This document shows, piece after piece, positions 55,601-64,000 of a stretch of DNA of 64,000 nucleotides. This DNA comes from Chaenocephalus aceratus (Eukaryota > Chordata > Actinopteri > Perciformes > Channichthyidae). The position numbers and the translations under genes are program-made. The stretch's first letter is position 1, and every line of letters starts with the position of its first letter. Location of the stretch: the NCBI GenBank assembly GCA_023974075.1, contig CM043792.1, positions 17,079,373 through 17,143,372 on the forward strand, given 5' to 3'. The notes under the pieces are model-generated. The model did not search any database. It saw only the letters and a list, made by a program, of their open reading frames with translations, and was not told the DNA's origin.

Positions 55601-56737
55601 ATAACTCCAAATTAATTCTGGGAACTGATTATGTAAGTCCTACTTGTTAGATCTAAGCCATGTTGAAAACACATGTATGCAAGTCAAGACCATGGTGTGA
55701 TGAAGCTATAGCCCTTATTGTTTTGTGTAACCATTACAACTGTGTCTAAAGACAAGGTGCACGTTAGTTTAGACTCTTAAACATGTCCACACTGTTTATT
55801 CCAGGTCTGCCAATTCCACAGCAGTTGTTATCGGATTTTGATTGATCCTGTTACAAACTAATCTTAGTCTCAAATTCTGCAAGGGAGAAAATGCTTTAGG
55901 CAAAAAGAAGATAAAGTGAGTGGGAATATGTTTCCCCTTAAAGCTTATTCTAAGTCGATATCAAAAAGTATAAAAAAATGACATTTATAGTTTGTATCTA
56001 AGTGATAGTGTGTCGGGACCTGAAGCCTGCAGGTGATGATCAGCCGCCAACAGACTGAACAGAAGAAGGTTTGCTGGGAAAGCGAGCGGCAATCCCTTCA
56101 CAGCTAGATTAATCCCTTTAAAATGTATTAAGTTCTCCCTACTCACAAGGTGATGTAACTTTGTGTTTTGCAGAAGAAATAAAGAGTCAATAAAAATAAA
56201 GAAATGGGTTTCTGATCTGAGGTGAGCAGAGTTAATATTTTTCCTAAAATGTCATACTCGATTAAATGTTGCCCATTGGTTATTAGAAAGTCCTAAAATA
56301 AGGCTTTTTTGTTAGTGATAGACGGTAGTCAATTACGGCCCCTGCATCATTTAAATGGCATAATTGGGTTGAAGAACATGCCAAAGCCTGTTCGCCTGAG
56401 GTGTCATTTATTCACTGTTGAAGGGTTTGCATACTGTATTAGTAGCTGTGGCGCTGCCTTATAGCCACTGTGCATCAGACCAATATTAGCCAACTTCTCA
56501 TAACACTTGCTGCTTCTCTCCGTGTAGATTAGTAATCCAAATACTGCACTTTTGTTGTGATCCATCTTGTTTTAATGCGTGGGTTAACTCTGAAGTATCT
56601 GATCCGTTCCTTCTTGAATCTGTATTCAGAGAAGTGTATACAATATGTACGGGGCAGACTGACATGACATGCTTTCCACCACAGTTGCCATAAATGCTGA
56701 AATGTTTGTCTACACGGCGCAACAAATTGCTTGAATA
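52611..56737. other. No gene seen
   Basis: AT-rich non-coding DNA. Frames up to 99 codons (for example 53381-53680 minus) match nothing I recognise. No terminal repeats or arrays. Confidence 0.45.
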
Positions 56738-56745
56738 CTCTAAAC

Positions 56746-57248
56746 CAGGGGTGTCCTAACTTTTTTCACCGAGGACCACATACAGAAAAATATTCGAAGG
56801 GCTGGGCCACTCACTAGAGGTCAGGTTTATTGCCTCATGAGTGAAGTTATAAGTTAGCAAAATCGATCAAATGTAAGTAAATTATTATTAGCTTTCCATA
56901 TGGGTTTCATTTATTTTGTTAGCAGCTCATTCCTTAAAACAAAAGCCTCAGATTATCATACACTGTAAGAGGAAATAGGAAGGGTATAATTCAAGGTTGT
57001 TATGTAAATAAGTTATTGGGCTTTTTTCTTATCAACTTAGATTTGTTAGAACATATTTTCAACTTTAATTGACAGAAAGTAGGCTTATTAACACATGAAT
57101 ACTATTATTTTATATATTTACATATATATTTAAGAAGTGCAATACAAGACAAGCTCAAGTTTCATTTACTTTTTTAATTTGATGATGGCTGATTCAAAAT
57201 GGCTCGCGGGCCTAATTTGGCCCCAGAGCCGTAGTTTGGACATCCCTG
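56746..57248. mobile_element. hAT MITE, CAGGGGTGTCC termini (copy 2)
   Basis: The ends CAGGGGTGTCCTAACT and the inverse of CAGGGATGTCCAAACT are flanked by a perfect 8-bp duplication CTCTAAAC (56738-56745 and 57249-57256). It has the same family and orientation as 48780-49260, with small insertions and deletions between the two. Non-coding. Confidence 0.94.
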
Positions 57249-57488
57249 CTCTAAACGTTTTCTAATCTTGCTACTTGTCTGACAGCCTGTTAAATGTTTT
57301 TAATTACTTCTACATGTTGCCACTTTAGAATATCTGCCAACAATCTGCTTCCCCTCACAATGCTTTCATACATTTTAATTAAATTCTAATCAACAAAAGC
57401 AGCACTAAAAGGTGATTGAGAGACTCTGCAATGGCATGACGCACTGACTGCAGCAGGAAGAAGAAAGTTGCTACATTGCCTTCGTTAA

Positions 57489-57915
57489 AGGTGGGGTAGG
57501 TACATTTCAGAAACCGGCTCGAGTGCACTAAAATTTGAAAGTACACAGCCGAAAAGAATCCGCCCCTTCCTTCAGACTTCCTTGAAGTGAACGAGCACAT
57601 GACGTCAGCAGACTGGTGAAAGTGGCCGCCTGTTGCTGGCGAGTCATTGAAGTACTGCTGCAATGCACGCCCAATGAGGGCACGAGATACATTTGTGCGT
57701 GCACGAGATGGAAGGCTGACAGACAAGGCGGCAATCCGGCTAAACGGATTGGTTGTACTTTTTACAGTATTACGGCTTCCACAGATGACCATTTTTTTAT
57801 GGATTTTTTGTCAAAGCACTTAAGATATTCATTGCTATCGGATGTTAAGAGCATTCCGTGGAATATAACAAAAAGTGTATCTCGAGCCGGTTTCTCAAAC
57901 TTACCTACCCCACCT
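57489..57915. mobile_element. TTAA-flanked MITE, AGGTGGGGTAGGTA termini
   Basis: The terminus AGGTGGGGTAGGTA is followed by a near-perfect inverted repeat that includes GAAACCGGCTCGAG. Both ends abut TTAA (57485-57488 and 57916-57919). It has the same TTAA/AGGT start as the element at 15596 but is otherwise different. A chance frame of about 100 codons crosses it on each strand. piggyBac or Kolobok type by duplication. Confidence 0.88.
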
Positions 57916-57919
57916 TTAA

Positions 57920-60060
57920 CTACATTCAGTCTATGAAAGACACAGGTCGAGGCAACATCAGAATCAGACCAGGTTTTATTTCACACATCACTGACCGATG
58001 CACAGTGACACTGAACAAAATAAATCCCTGACAAACATGGCAGAGCTCAGAGACGCTTCAAATGTTCAGTTCTTGGCCTGAACATAGAGACATGCTTCGG
58101 GAAAGAGCAATACTAACACAGCAGAGAGAGCAGTCACCATGACGATGATGTCTACCTCTCTGAAGCAGGAGAGCATGAAATGATCACCGGAGCGTACCGA
58201 CACAAACCATTTAAGCTATAAATGTTGTGTAATTTCTAAAAATACTTTATAACTCGTTTTGTGTTTGTGTGTTCAGCCGTGTTGTGGGATTTCATTTTTA
58301 GTTTATATTAGAGCTGCAGCTTCAGTTTCTACACCACCCTAAGTGGTGAAAAATAAGGCAGTCTCATCTCTATGTTGACATACATTATAATTTCTCTATG
58401 CCAATCATTATGAACATATGAAATAAAGATATAATCTACCATTGTGATTTAGTGTTTAGTTTTTCCAAGTAGGACTGAATCTAATAAACGTATTGGAGAC
58501 TAGAAATGTGTGTAATTTTCCAAGAAGTTTAAATATAAACATGTATTTGATCATTCTTCACAAGTCTTTATTATAATCTATAACTTATACTCTCTCTGCT
58601 GTTTTGTCATAAAGGTTGGTAATACTTGCAAGTGTGTTTAGAAACTAAGAGAACAATTTCTAAGTTACCAAACTGATTATGATTGTATTTATTCAGTCCA
58701 AATTCATCACACACACACATGCTCTGCTATTTAATTTGCTTTCCTTTGAGAACGAGATTTCCTATTTTCATTTTAATGATTTCTACTCGGCCAGCTCCAC
58801 TGTCAATCACACACAGACACATCCCTTCAGAGGCTGATATTAACTCTAGGACCTTATTTTTCTGTTCATAAAAATAACTATACATTTGAGTTTAATAAGT
58901 ACTTCAGCTGCTTCTCATTATTTCATAAAAATAAAAAGTTACCTTTACCAAACCTTAATCTTAATTACCCACCTCCAATGTTATGTGACTGCATCTTGCA
59001 CGATTTGAGCCACTCACGCTGACAATATCTGTCCACAGACGGAAATATTAACACCTGGCAAAGAGCTCTAAAACATACAAAATATTATCAGGAGCCATTT
59101 TCAGATATTAACATGTCCCTTTCTTTCTTAAATATATAGTTTTCTGACCGAGGAAACATCATCTGGTAAATCAATCTTTATCAAAAACAGTGATATCATT
59201 TACAAAAAATACTTTGCGGTTAAATTGTTGTAAGCTGCTGTTTTCCAAGGTCAAGAATGAACTTTGAACTGCACACACTAGTGATTTATGTACTCCTGTT
59301 GCTCAATTCCCCACCAGTGAAAAGATTGCAGCATGATGTGTAGCAGCAGAGGGCTGATGTAGAATAATCACACCCTCTTATACTGTAGATCCCATATTGC
59401 CTGCCGGCTGCCGAGAGATGGAGGACGGAGAAAAAATGTGAAACTCTGAGGTCTGTAAATCAGGAGGGTTGGCCGTAATTATATGTAAATGTCTTTAATA
59501 GGTTCTCCTAATTGGCAAAGGTATTGCAGCCACCTTCTGCCAGATTCAAAATTATCCCCAATTATCCAAATAGTGGGGGGGGGGGGCCTTGTGATTATCC
59601 CGCTGCGCTCACAGAGCAGCATTCGGCACAGCTCCTATTCCAGACAGAGGAGTTGCATTTTGTGCTAGCCAAAAAACACACTCTTACATGTTCAAGTGTG
59701 ATCTTTCAGGAGAGCATTTGAGGCCTTTAGAGGACATTAGAAGCTGATAGCGCTGATGTAAGACTTTAAGAAAGTGGAAGGCAAAATAGACCACCAGGGG
59801 CAGAGTAGATAACATGATCAAAGCTGTTTCAGGCAGATTACTCTAAAGACCCTGAAAACCTTCTTTCTCAGCTTTTTACTTGGAGCAGAGGGAGAGATTT
59901 CTGTACTTGTGATTCTGTATTGAGCTTTTCCCACTGGTTTGAAGTGACTTAGCTTGAAAAGATGATATCACTTACGTCTATGAACAAATCAAGGTTGAGC
60001 AACATTTCATCATCAAAATCTAATAATAATAGTGAAGTAGTTTGCTTGTGTTTCTCGGCA
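57920..60060. other. No gene seen
   Basis: Non-coding DNA. The block 59480-59720 has mixed composition with repeated AATTATCC words and a G run, and could be a conserved regulatory element. No protein or repeat family is supportable. Confidence 0.4.
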
Positions 60061-60151
60061 GCTGTCGGTAGTGATGGCAGTTTGACACTGAAGCTTCGAA
60101 CGGAGCTTCAACCCTGGACTTCCTATTCCATAGAAGCAGTGCTTCGAAGCT

Positions 60152-60231
60152 TGCTTCAAATCACGTGACATATGACGTCCGAAGCAGCAACTGCTTCAAA
60201 TCACGTGACATGTGACGTCCGAAGCAGCAAC
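60152..60231. repeat. Two tandem 40-bp units with CACGTG and TGACGTC
   Basis: The unit TGCTTCAAATCACGTGACAT plus 20 more bases occurs at 60152-60191 and 60192-60231 with one mismatch. Each unit holds TCACGTGA and TGACGTCC, and is bracketed by TGCTTC and GAAGCA. Confidence 0.95.
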
Positions 60232-60577
60232 TGCTTCATTTCCTGAATGAATCACTTGACTGGTTCGCGGTCCATTCACGCGATTCAATGCACTGCCTCG
60301 TCTCGATTCTGACAGGTGACAGGTTGAAACAGTTTCAAATTTGAGCGCTTCAACACTTTATGACCGCTCTAAACAATGCGCAATGTGTGGGTTGTTGTCG
60401 TAGTTTGCGTTGTTGCTGTTGAGTTGTTGTTGGTATTGCATTTGAATTGTAGTATCATTATAGAGCATGCCAGGAAGAAAGATAGGTCGTTCTGGCTCGG
60501 GAAACACTTCGAAATATGGAGAAGTTGTGAACAAAAAGACAATTATCAGTAATATAAAAACAGTTAAATATTTCAAG

Positions 60578-60653
60578 GAATAGATAGCCCAGTGGGTAGA
60601 GCCGGCAGCACCAATGCGGCGATGTCCTCCGCGCAGCTGGTTCAAAGCCCGGA
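60578..60653 (+). pseudogene. tRNA-like segment (pol III box A and box B) inside the hAT
   Basis: GATAGCCCAGTGGGTAGAGC (60583-60602) closely resembles the D-arm/box A of lysine-type tRNAs. GGTTCAAAGCC (60639-60649) fits box B, at the spacing expected in a tRNA gene. The acceptor stem does not pair convincingly, so this is a tRNA pseudogene or SINE head, not a working tRNA. Confidence 0.55.
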
Positions 60654-61099
60654 ATGGACGTATTTTAATCATTGCTTTTCAACTTTAATGACTGATAAAA
60701 GGCCCTCTCCGCCCAAAAACATGTCTAGCACTCTCTAGTCTCTTCTTAATAACCCAATACACACAATTATCAATCTTTAATTGCAAATAGAACATGATAT
60801 TCAGTCTTAGTGTGTGTGCATCGAATATTTTTCAAGGCAAAGATCCGTTAAAAACCCACTGCAGCCTTGCACTTCGCCAGGAGAGGTCGCTGTAACTGAA
60901 GCTTCGAGAAATGAACCTATTTCCGACACAATTTTCCAAGTGGTTCGACGCTTCATTCAAAGCTTCATTTTGCCATCACTAGCTGTCGGTAAAGCAGATT
61001 CATTTTTTTAACAAATAGTAACAAACATCCAACTGTTACGTGCCAGGCAGGCTGTACTGGTGTGGTTTTCCTTCCCTCCTGTGTTTCTCTCTTCTCCCT

Positions 61100-62171
61100 G
61101 GCTGAAGTCGAATAGTCCATTTAGCTTAGGAACCTTCCTAAAGGAGTGAAATGACCCGGAAGTCCCTCAGTGGCAGCCATGATAAGTGCCGTTCGAATTC
61201 TCTAGAATGATGAGAATGATAGGAAAGGAGGTTTCAAACTTCCTTTATAACCTCCTTTAGCTTAGGAACCACTGGACCTCCCTAACCGACAGGAGAAGCG
61301 AAAATGCTGCCCCACAATGCCTTGCAGCTGCAGCATTTGCCGTCACTCAACAGTCGGCCGTTCACGGAAACAACCGATTATGACCGAGAAATGATATCAT
61401 GAAAGTTACGGTGCTTATTAAGCATTTTAAAACATAGGTGGTAAGTTGCCAAAGTGCTTTGTTTTGAACGTTCATCAGTATTATAATCAAAAAGAGAAAT
61501 ATGAACGTTAGTTTTTACTGAAATGATCAAATAAAGTCAACATCTCACAGTCTTTACTGAGCTGTGTGGGGTTTGTTCAACTTTTAAAAGATGTTTGAAT
61601 GGTGATATACACAGTGATAGATGTTAAGGACTAACGTTTATAATAAATACATCTGTATTTATTTTAAGATCTTTTCATAGTTCATACAATCTTTGGGATC
61701 ATTAGTAGGCTATTCATGTGGACCGGAGGGAGAGGGCGACGAGCATAAGTTTCACTTTCCTTTTTTATTTCAATTCCAACTTTGGTCCTGAAGAATATGT
61801 TTCTCTGTTGTCCACGTTCATAAAGCAAAGCAGCAGCATCAGAGCACGGTGCAGAGTCTCTAGATGAGTTCACAGTAGTCCCTCGTTCTTATTATACATC
61901 CATGTTGTCGTCCGCTGTATAGAAAACTGTAGTTTCCATAGTTTCCCCACAGCAGCAGACGCACATTCAGGACGTCCGCTGGCGCATCATAAACACGTCG
62001 GATAGTGAAAGTGCATTCGGATTCTCTAAAGCACCGCAGTCTCTTCTCCTAAGTCCTTTTGAATTCTCCTATCCACTATCCCTTAACCCCGTGACGTTTC
62101 ACTCAGAGGTCAAGGAATAGACGATAGGGTTAGAACTTAGGAGCTGATCTTTGGACTATTTGAGTGCAGCC
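61100..62171. mobile_element. DNA transposon nested in the LTR
   Basis: The left end GGCTGAAGTCGAATAGTCCA and the inverse of GGCTGCACTCAAATAGTCCA form a 20-bp inverted repeat with three mismatches. GCTTAGGAAC and CTCCTAAG words follow inside. The flanking CCT on both sides could be a 3-bp duplication. The 1.07-kb body has no transposase. The superfamily is uncertain (PIF/Harbinger-like by duplication size). Confidence 0.7.
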
Positions 62172-62651
62172 CCTGTCTTCTGCACAGCTAATCAGCAGCT
62201 GATCGGTATCTGCCTGTGCACCTGATTGGCTGATTGGATCCTCTCACCCTCAGCTGGCCTATCAGCAGCCAGGGCCGACCATAAAGGAGGCACCCAGGAA
62301 GTCTTCTCGCTCTCTCACTCTGGGCCTGTTGCTGATTGAGGAGCCTGCAATAGACTGCAGTGTTTAGCAACTCATGCTCCTTGTATTTTCTGACCTTTTT
62401 GAAAGTGTGTGTGTTGAGAGGTGGAGGAGTTAGGTAAGTCTGGGGTACCCTGTACATTTCTTCCCACGTAGCTAATTAATGTTTAGACACACTAGGTTAG
62501 CAGATTGTTGCCACCCCTGTATATTGTTTTGTCAACTTCTTTGTAGTTTAGTTAGTGAGGGTTTTTGTTTGAGTTTTGGTTTCAAAGGATAGATGTAGAG
62601 ATAGGCCTGGTTTTGTTATGCTTGTTTCTTTTGTTTGGCACAATCCTTTGA

Positions 62652-62712
62652 CTCCTCCTCCTCCTCCTCCTCCTCCTCCTCCTCCTCCTCCTCCTCCTCC
62701 TCCTCCTCCTCA
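62652..62712. repeat. (CTC)n microsatellite
   Basis: About 20 CTC/TCC triplets, inside the LTR. The polyproline frame across it is an artefact. Confidence 0.97.
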
Positions 62713-62863
62713 CCAACAACAGAGTGTTTCAGTTATATGTCTGTTCGGTTCTGGGTTTACAAAATAAACCTTTTGTAAACTGTTACGCTGACTCCCTCAT
62801 TTTTATTGGTTGTATGTTATTGTCTCCAGGTCCCCTAGACCTTAGTGGGGACGTAACACCAAC

Positions 62864-64000
62864 GTTTAACTTTGATTATTAAATCATTCATTTTTTAAAA
62901 CATACTAAAGTTGTGTAACCCAATTCTGAGGGGAGGATTGTTAAACAGGTTGTTTGTCATGTACTTTGATGCTCATTGGTTGAGCTTTAATCTAGCCCAT
63001 AAAGTAGTAAAACCACTAACTAAAAATACTCAGCATTGTTTTCTGACACAATGCAGATCACTGTTTACACTAGGTGAGAGAGTTTTCTATCCTTCCATCA
63101 ACAGTGATTCTGTTTTTCAGCCTGTAACGTGTCCAGTAGGCCCAGGGGTAAAACCAGGGCTGTCTCTTATATTATACGTTCTCCGAACAAGCATCTCCTG
63201 ACATCTTTACTGCAGAAATTGATTGGAAAGTCGAATCTGTCAAGATACAAGTCACAGCATGTCATGTGAGAGGATGCTCTCTCCTTGGTCCAAAAATGTA
63301 TCGATTTGAGAGCTTGATAGGAGAGTGAGAGAAAACATACTGAGAACCTGCTTTTCACAAACGCCATTATTCACCTGAAGGCTTTGATACCCAAACAGCT
63401 AAAACAGGTTTTTTATAGGTTTTTTTCTTTATGTTTGTGTAACTTTCGAGGTTGTACAATGTAGTAAATCTGTCAATTTTGTTGTCTTACAACATCACTA
63501 CTTTTTATTATTCAAAAGGGCTTTGTCCCAAAAACTGGTGGAGCAAAAGGAGAGATTTCCATTGCATCAGTCATCTGGCCAATTCCTACTATGCGTGTCC
63601 ATGGAGATCTGCTTTGATCCATCTGACAGAAATGTTGTCATTTGGCAATGTTCAACCCCAAGGGGACGTCTTCTCTTGGCCCACAATTTGTGAATGCTCT
63701 GACTGCGCATGCTCCAGTTTCAGTAAAACATTTTAATTATTATTCATCTTTAAAGATTTACCAACACAAATGGTGTCGAAAAACCACACATAATGACACT
63801 GCCACTTTGGGGAATGAAGGGTGGCACATACGTGAAACCCAAAACTGATGCAAATCCCTCAAGTGTAGTATGAAAGGAAGTCTGTAAAGGTCCAAGTGAC
63901 CGCAATGGTCCGTAGTCATACGGACCAAGTGTTCTACTCAGAACAAGGATTTAGCTCTTCATTTGCCTACATTATAAAAATGGAGGGAGCTGTTGTGGCT
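62864..64000. other. No gene seen
   Basis: Non-coding DNA to the window edge. Frames up to 96 codons are unrecognised. Confidence 0.45.

Larger units (their letters stand above)
60069..60981. mobile_element. hAT element, TAGTGATGGCA termini
   Basis: The identical 11-bp ends TAGTGATGGCA and TGCCATCACTA are flanked by a perfect 8-bp duplication GCTGTCGG (60061-60068 and 60982-60989). The subterminal regions are dense in GAAGC and GCTTC words in both orientations. The 913-bp body contains two 40-bp tandem units (60152-60231) and a tRNA-like segment at 60578-60653. No transposase was recognised. Confidence 0.93.
61034..62858 (+). mobile_element. Solo LTR of a retrotransposon, split by a DNA transposon
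   Basis: The unit starts TGTTACGTGCC and ends GGGGACGTAACA, giving the TG..CA ends and short inverted repeat TGTTACG/CGTAACA of an LTR. It is flanked by a perfect 5-bp duplication CCAAC (61029-61033 and 62859-62863), typical of Gypsy-like integration. An AATAAA signal lies near 62763. Taking out the insertion at 61100-62171 leaves an LTR of about 750 bp. No internal retrotransposon genes flank it, so it is a solo LTR formed by recombination. Confidence 0.82.

Noticed and set aside
57379..57936. Frames of 106 and 137 codons on opposite strands
   Set aside because: They run across the TTAA MITE and its inverted repeats and have no transposase features.
62576..62767. Polyproline frame
   Set aside because: It is a translation of the CTC microsatellite inside an LTR.

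Overview
The window looks like teleost fish nuclear DNA: one recognisable host exon in a large, AT-rich non-coding background full of microsatellites, hAT-type DNA transposons, L2/CR1-like LINE debris, TTAA-flanked MITEs and an LTR remnant. No bacterial-style operons, rRNA genes, CRISPR arrays or intact tRNA genes were seen. Most open frames above 60 codons look like chance frames or transposon remnants.

The only host coding sequence I can support is on the minus strand at 6220-6837. It is the first coding exon of asic2, of the isoform-b (MDEG2/ASIC2b) type. It carries the N-terminus, the His-Gly gating motif, the first membrane helix and the start of the extracellular domain, and it ends at a consensus GTAAGT splice donor. 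Everything below 6219 is intron 1 of that transcript and the remaining exons lie outside the window. Everything above about 6838 is 5' UTR, promoter and upstream DNA. It may also lie inside the intron of an isoform that starts farther upstream.

Layout. 1-120 is a (CA)n run, and 1541-2166 is a DNA transposon with matching ends whose partial copy lies at 28602-28860. 6220-8540 holds the asic2 exon and purine/pyrimidine-skewed flanks. 12035-16468 is a nested stack: an outer hAT with an 8-bp target duplication holds a second hAT, a third element and a LINE tail, plus a separate TTAA element. 19040-23510 is LINE debris interrupted by a 3.0-kb element with inverted repeats of about 500 bp. 23699-24854 is a hAT deletion derivative with a second hAT fragment inside. 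29437-30868 is a degenerate LINE reverse transcriptase. 33593-35175 is a second long-inverted-repeat element. Further hAT copies with clear target duplications lie at 41907, 45718, 48780, 56746 and 60069, and a TTAA MITE at 57489. 61034-62858 is a solo-LTR-like unit split by another element.

The strongest evidence comes from directly readable target-site duplications and terminal inverted repeats. Superfamily names are my assignment from terminal motif, duplication length and remnant protein. No database search was possible. The long unannotated stretches appear to be intronic or intergenic single-copy DNA.
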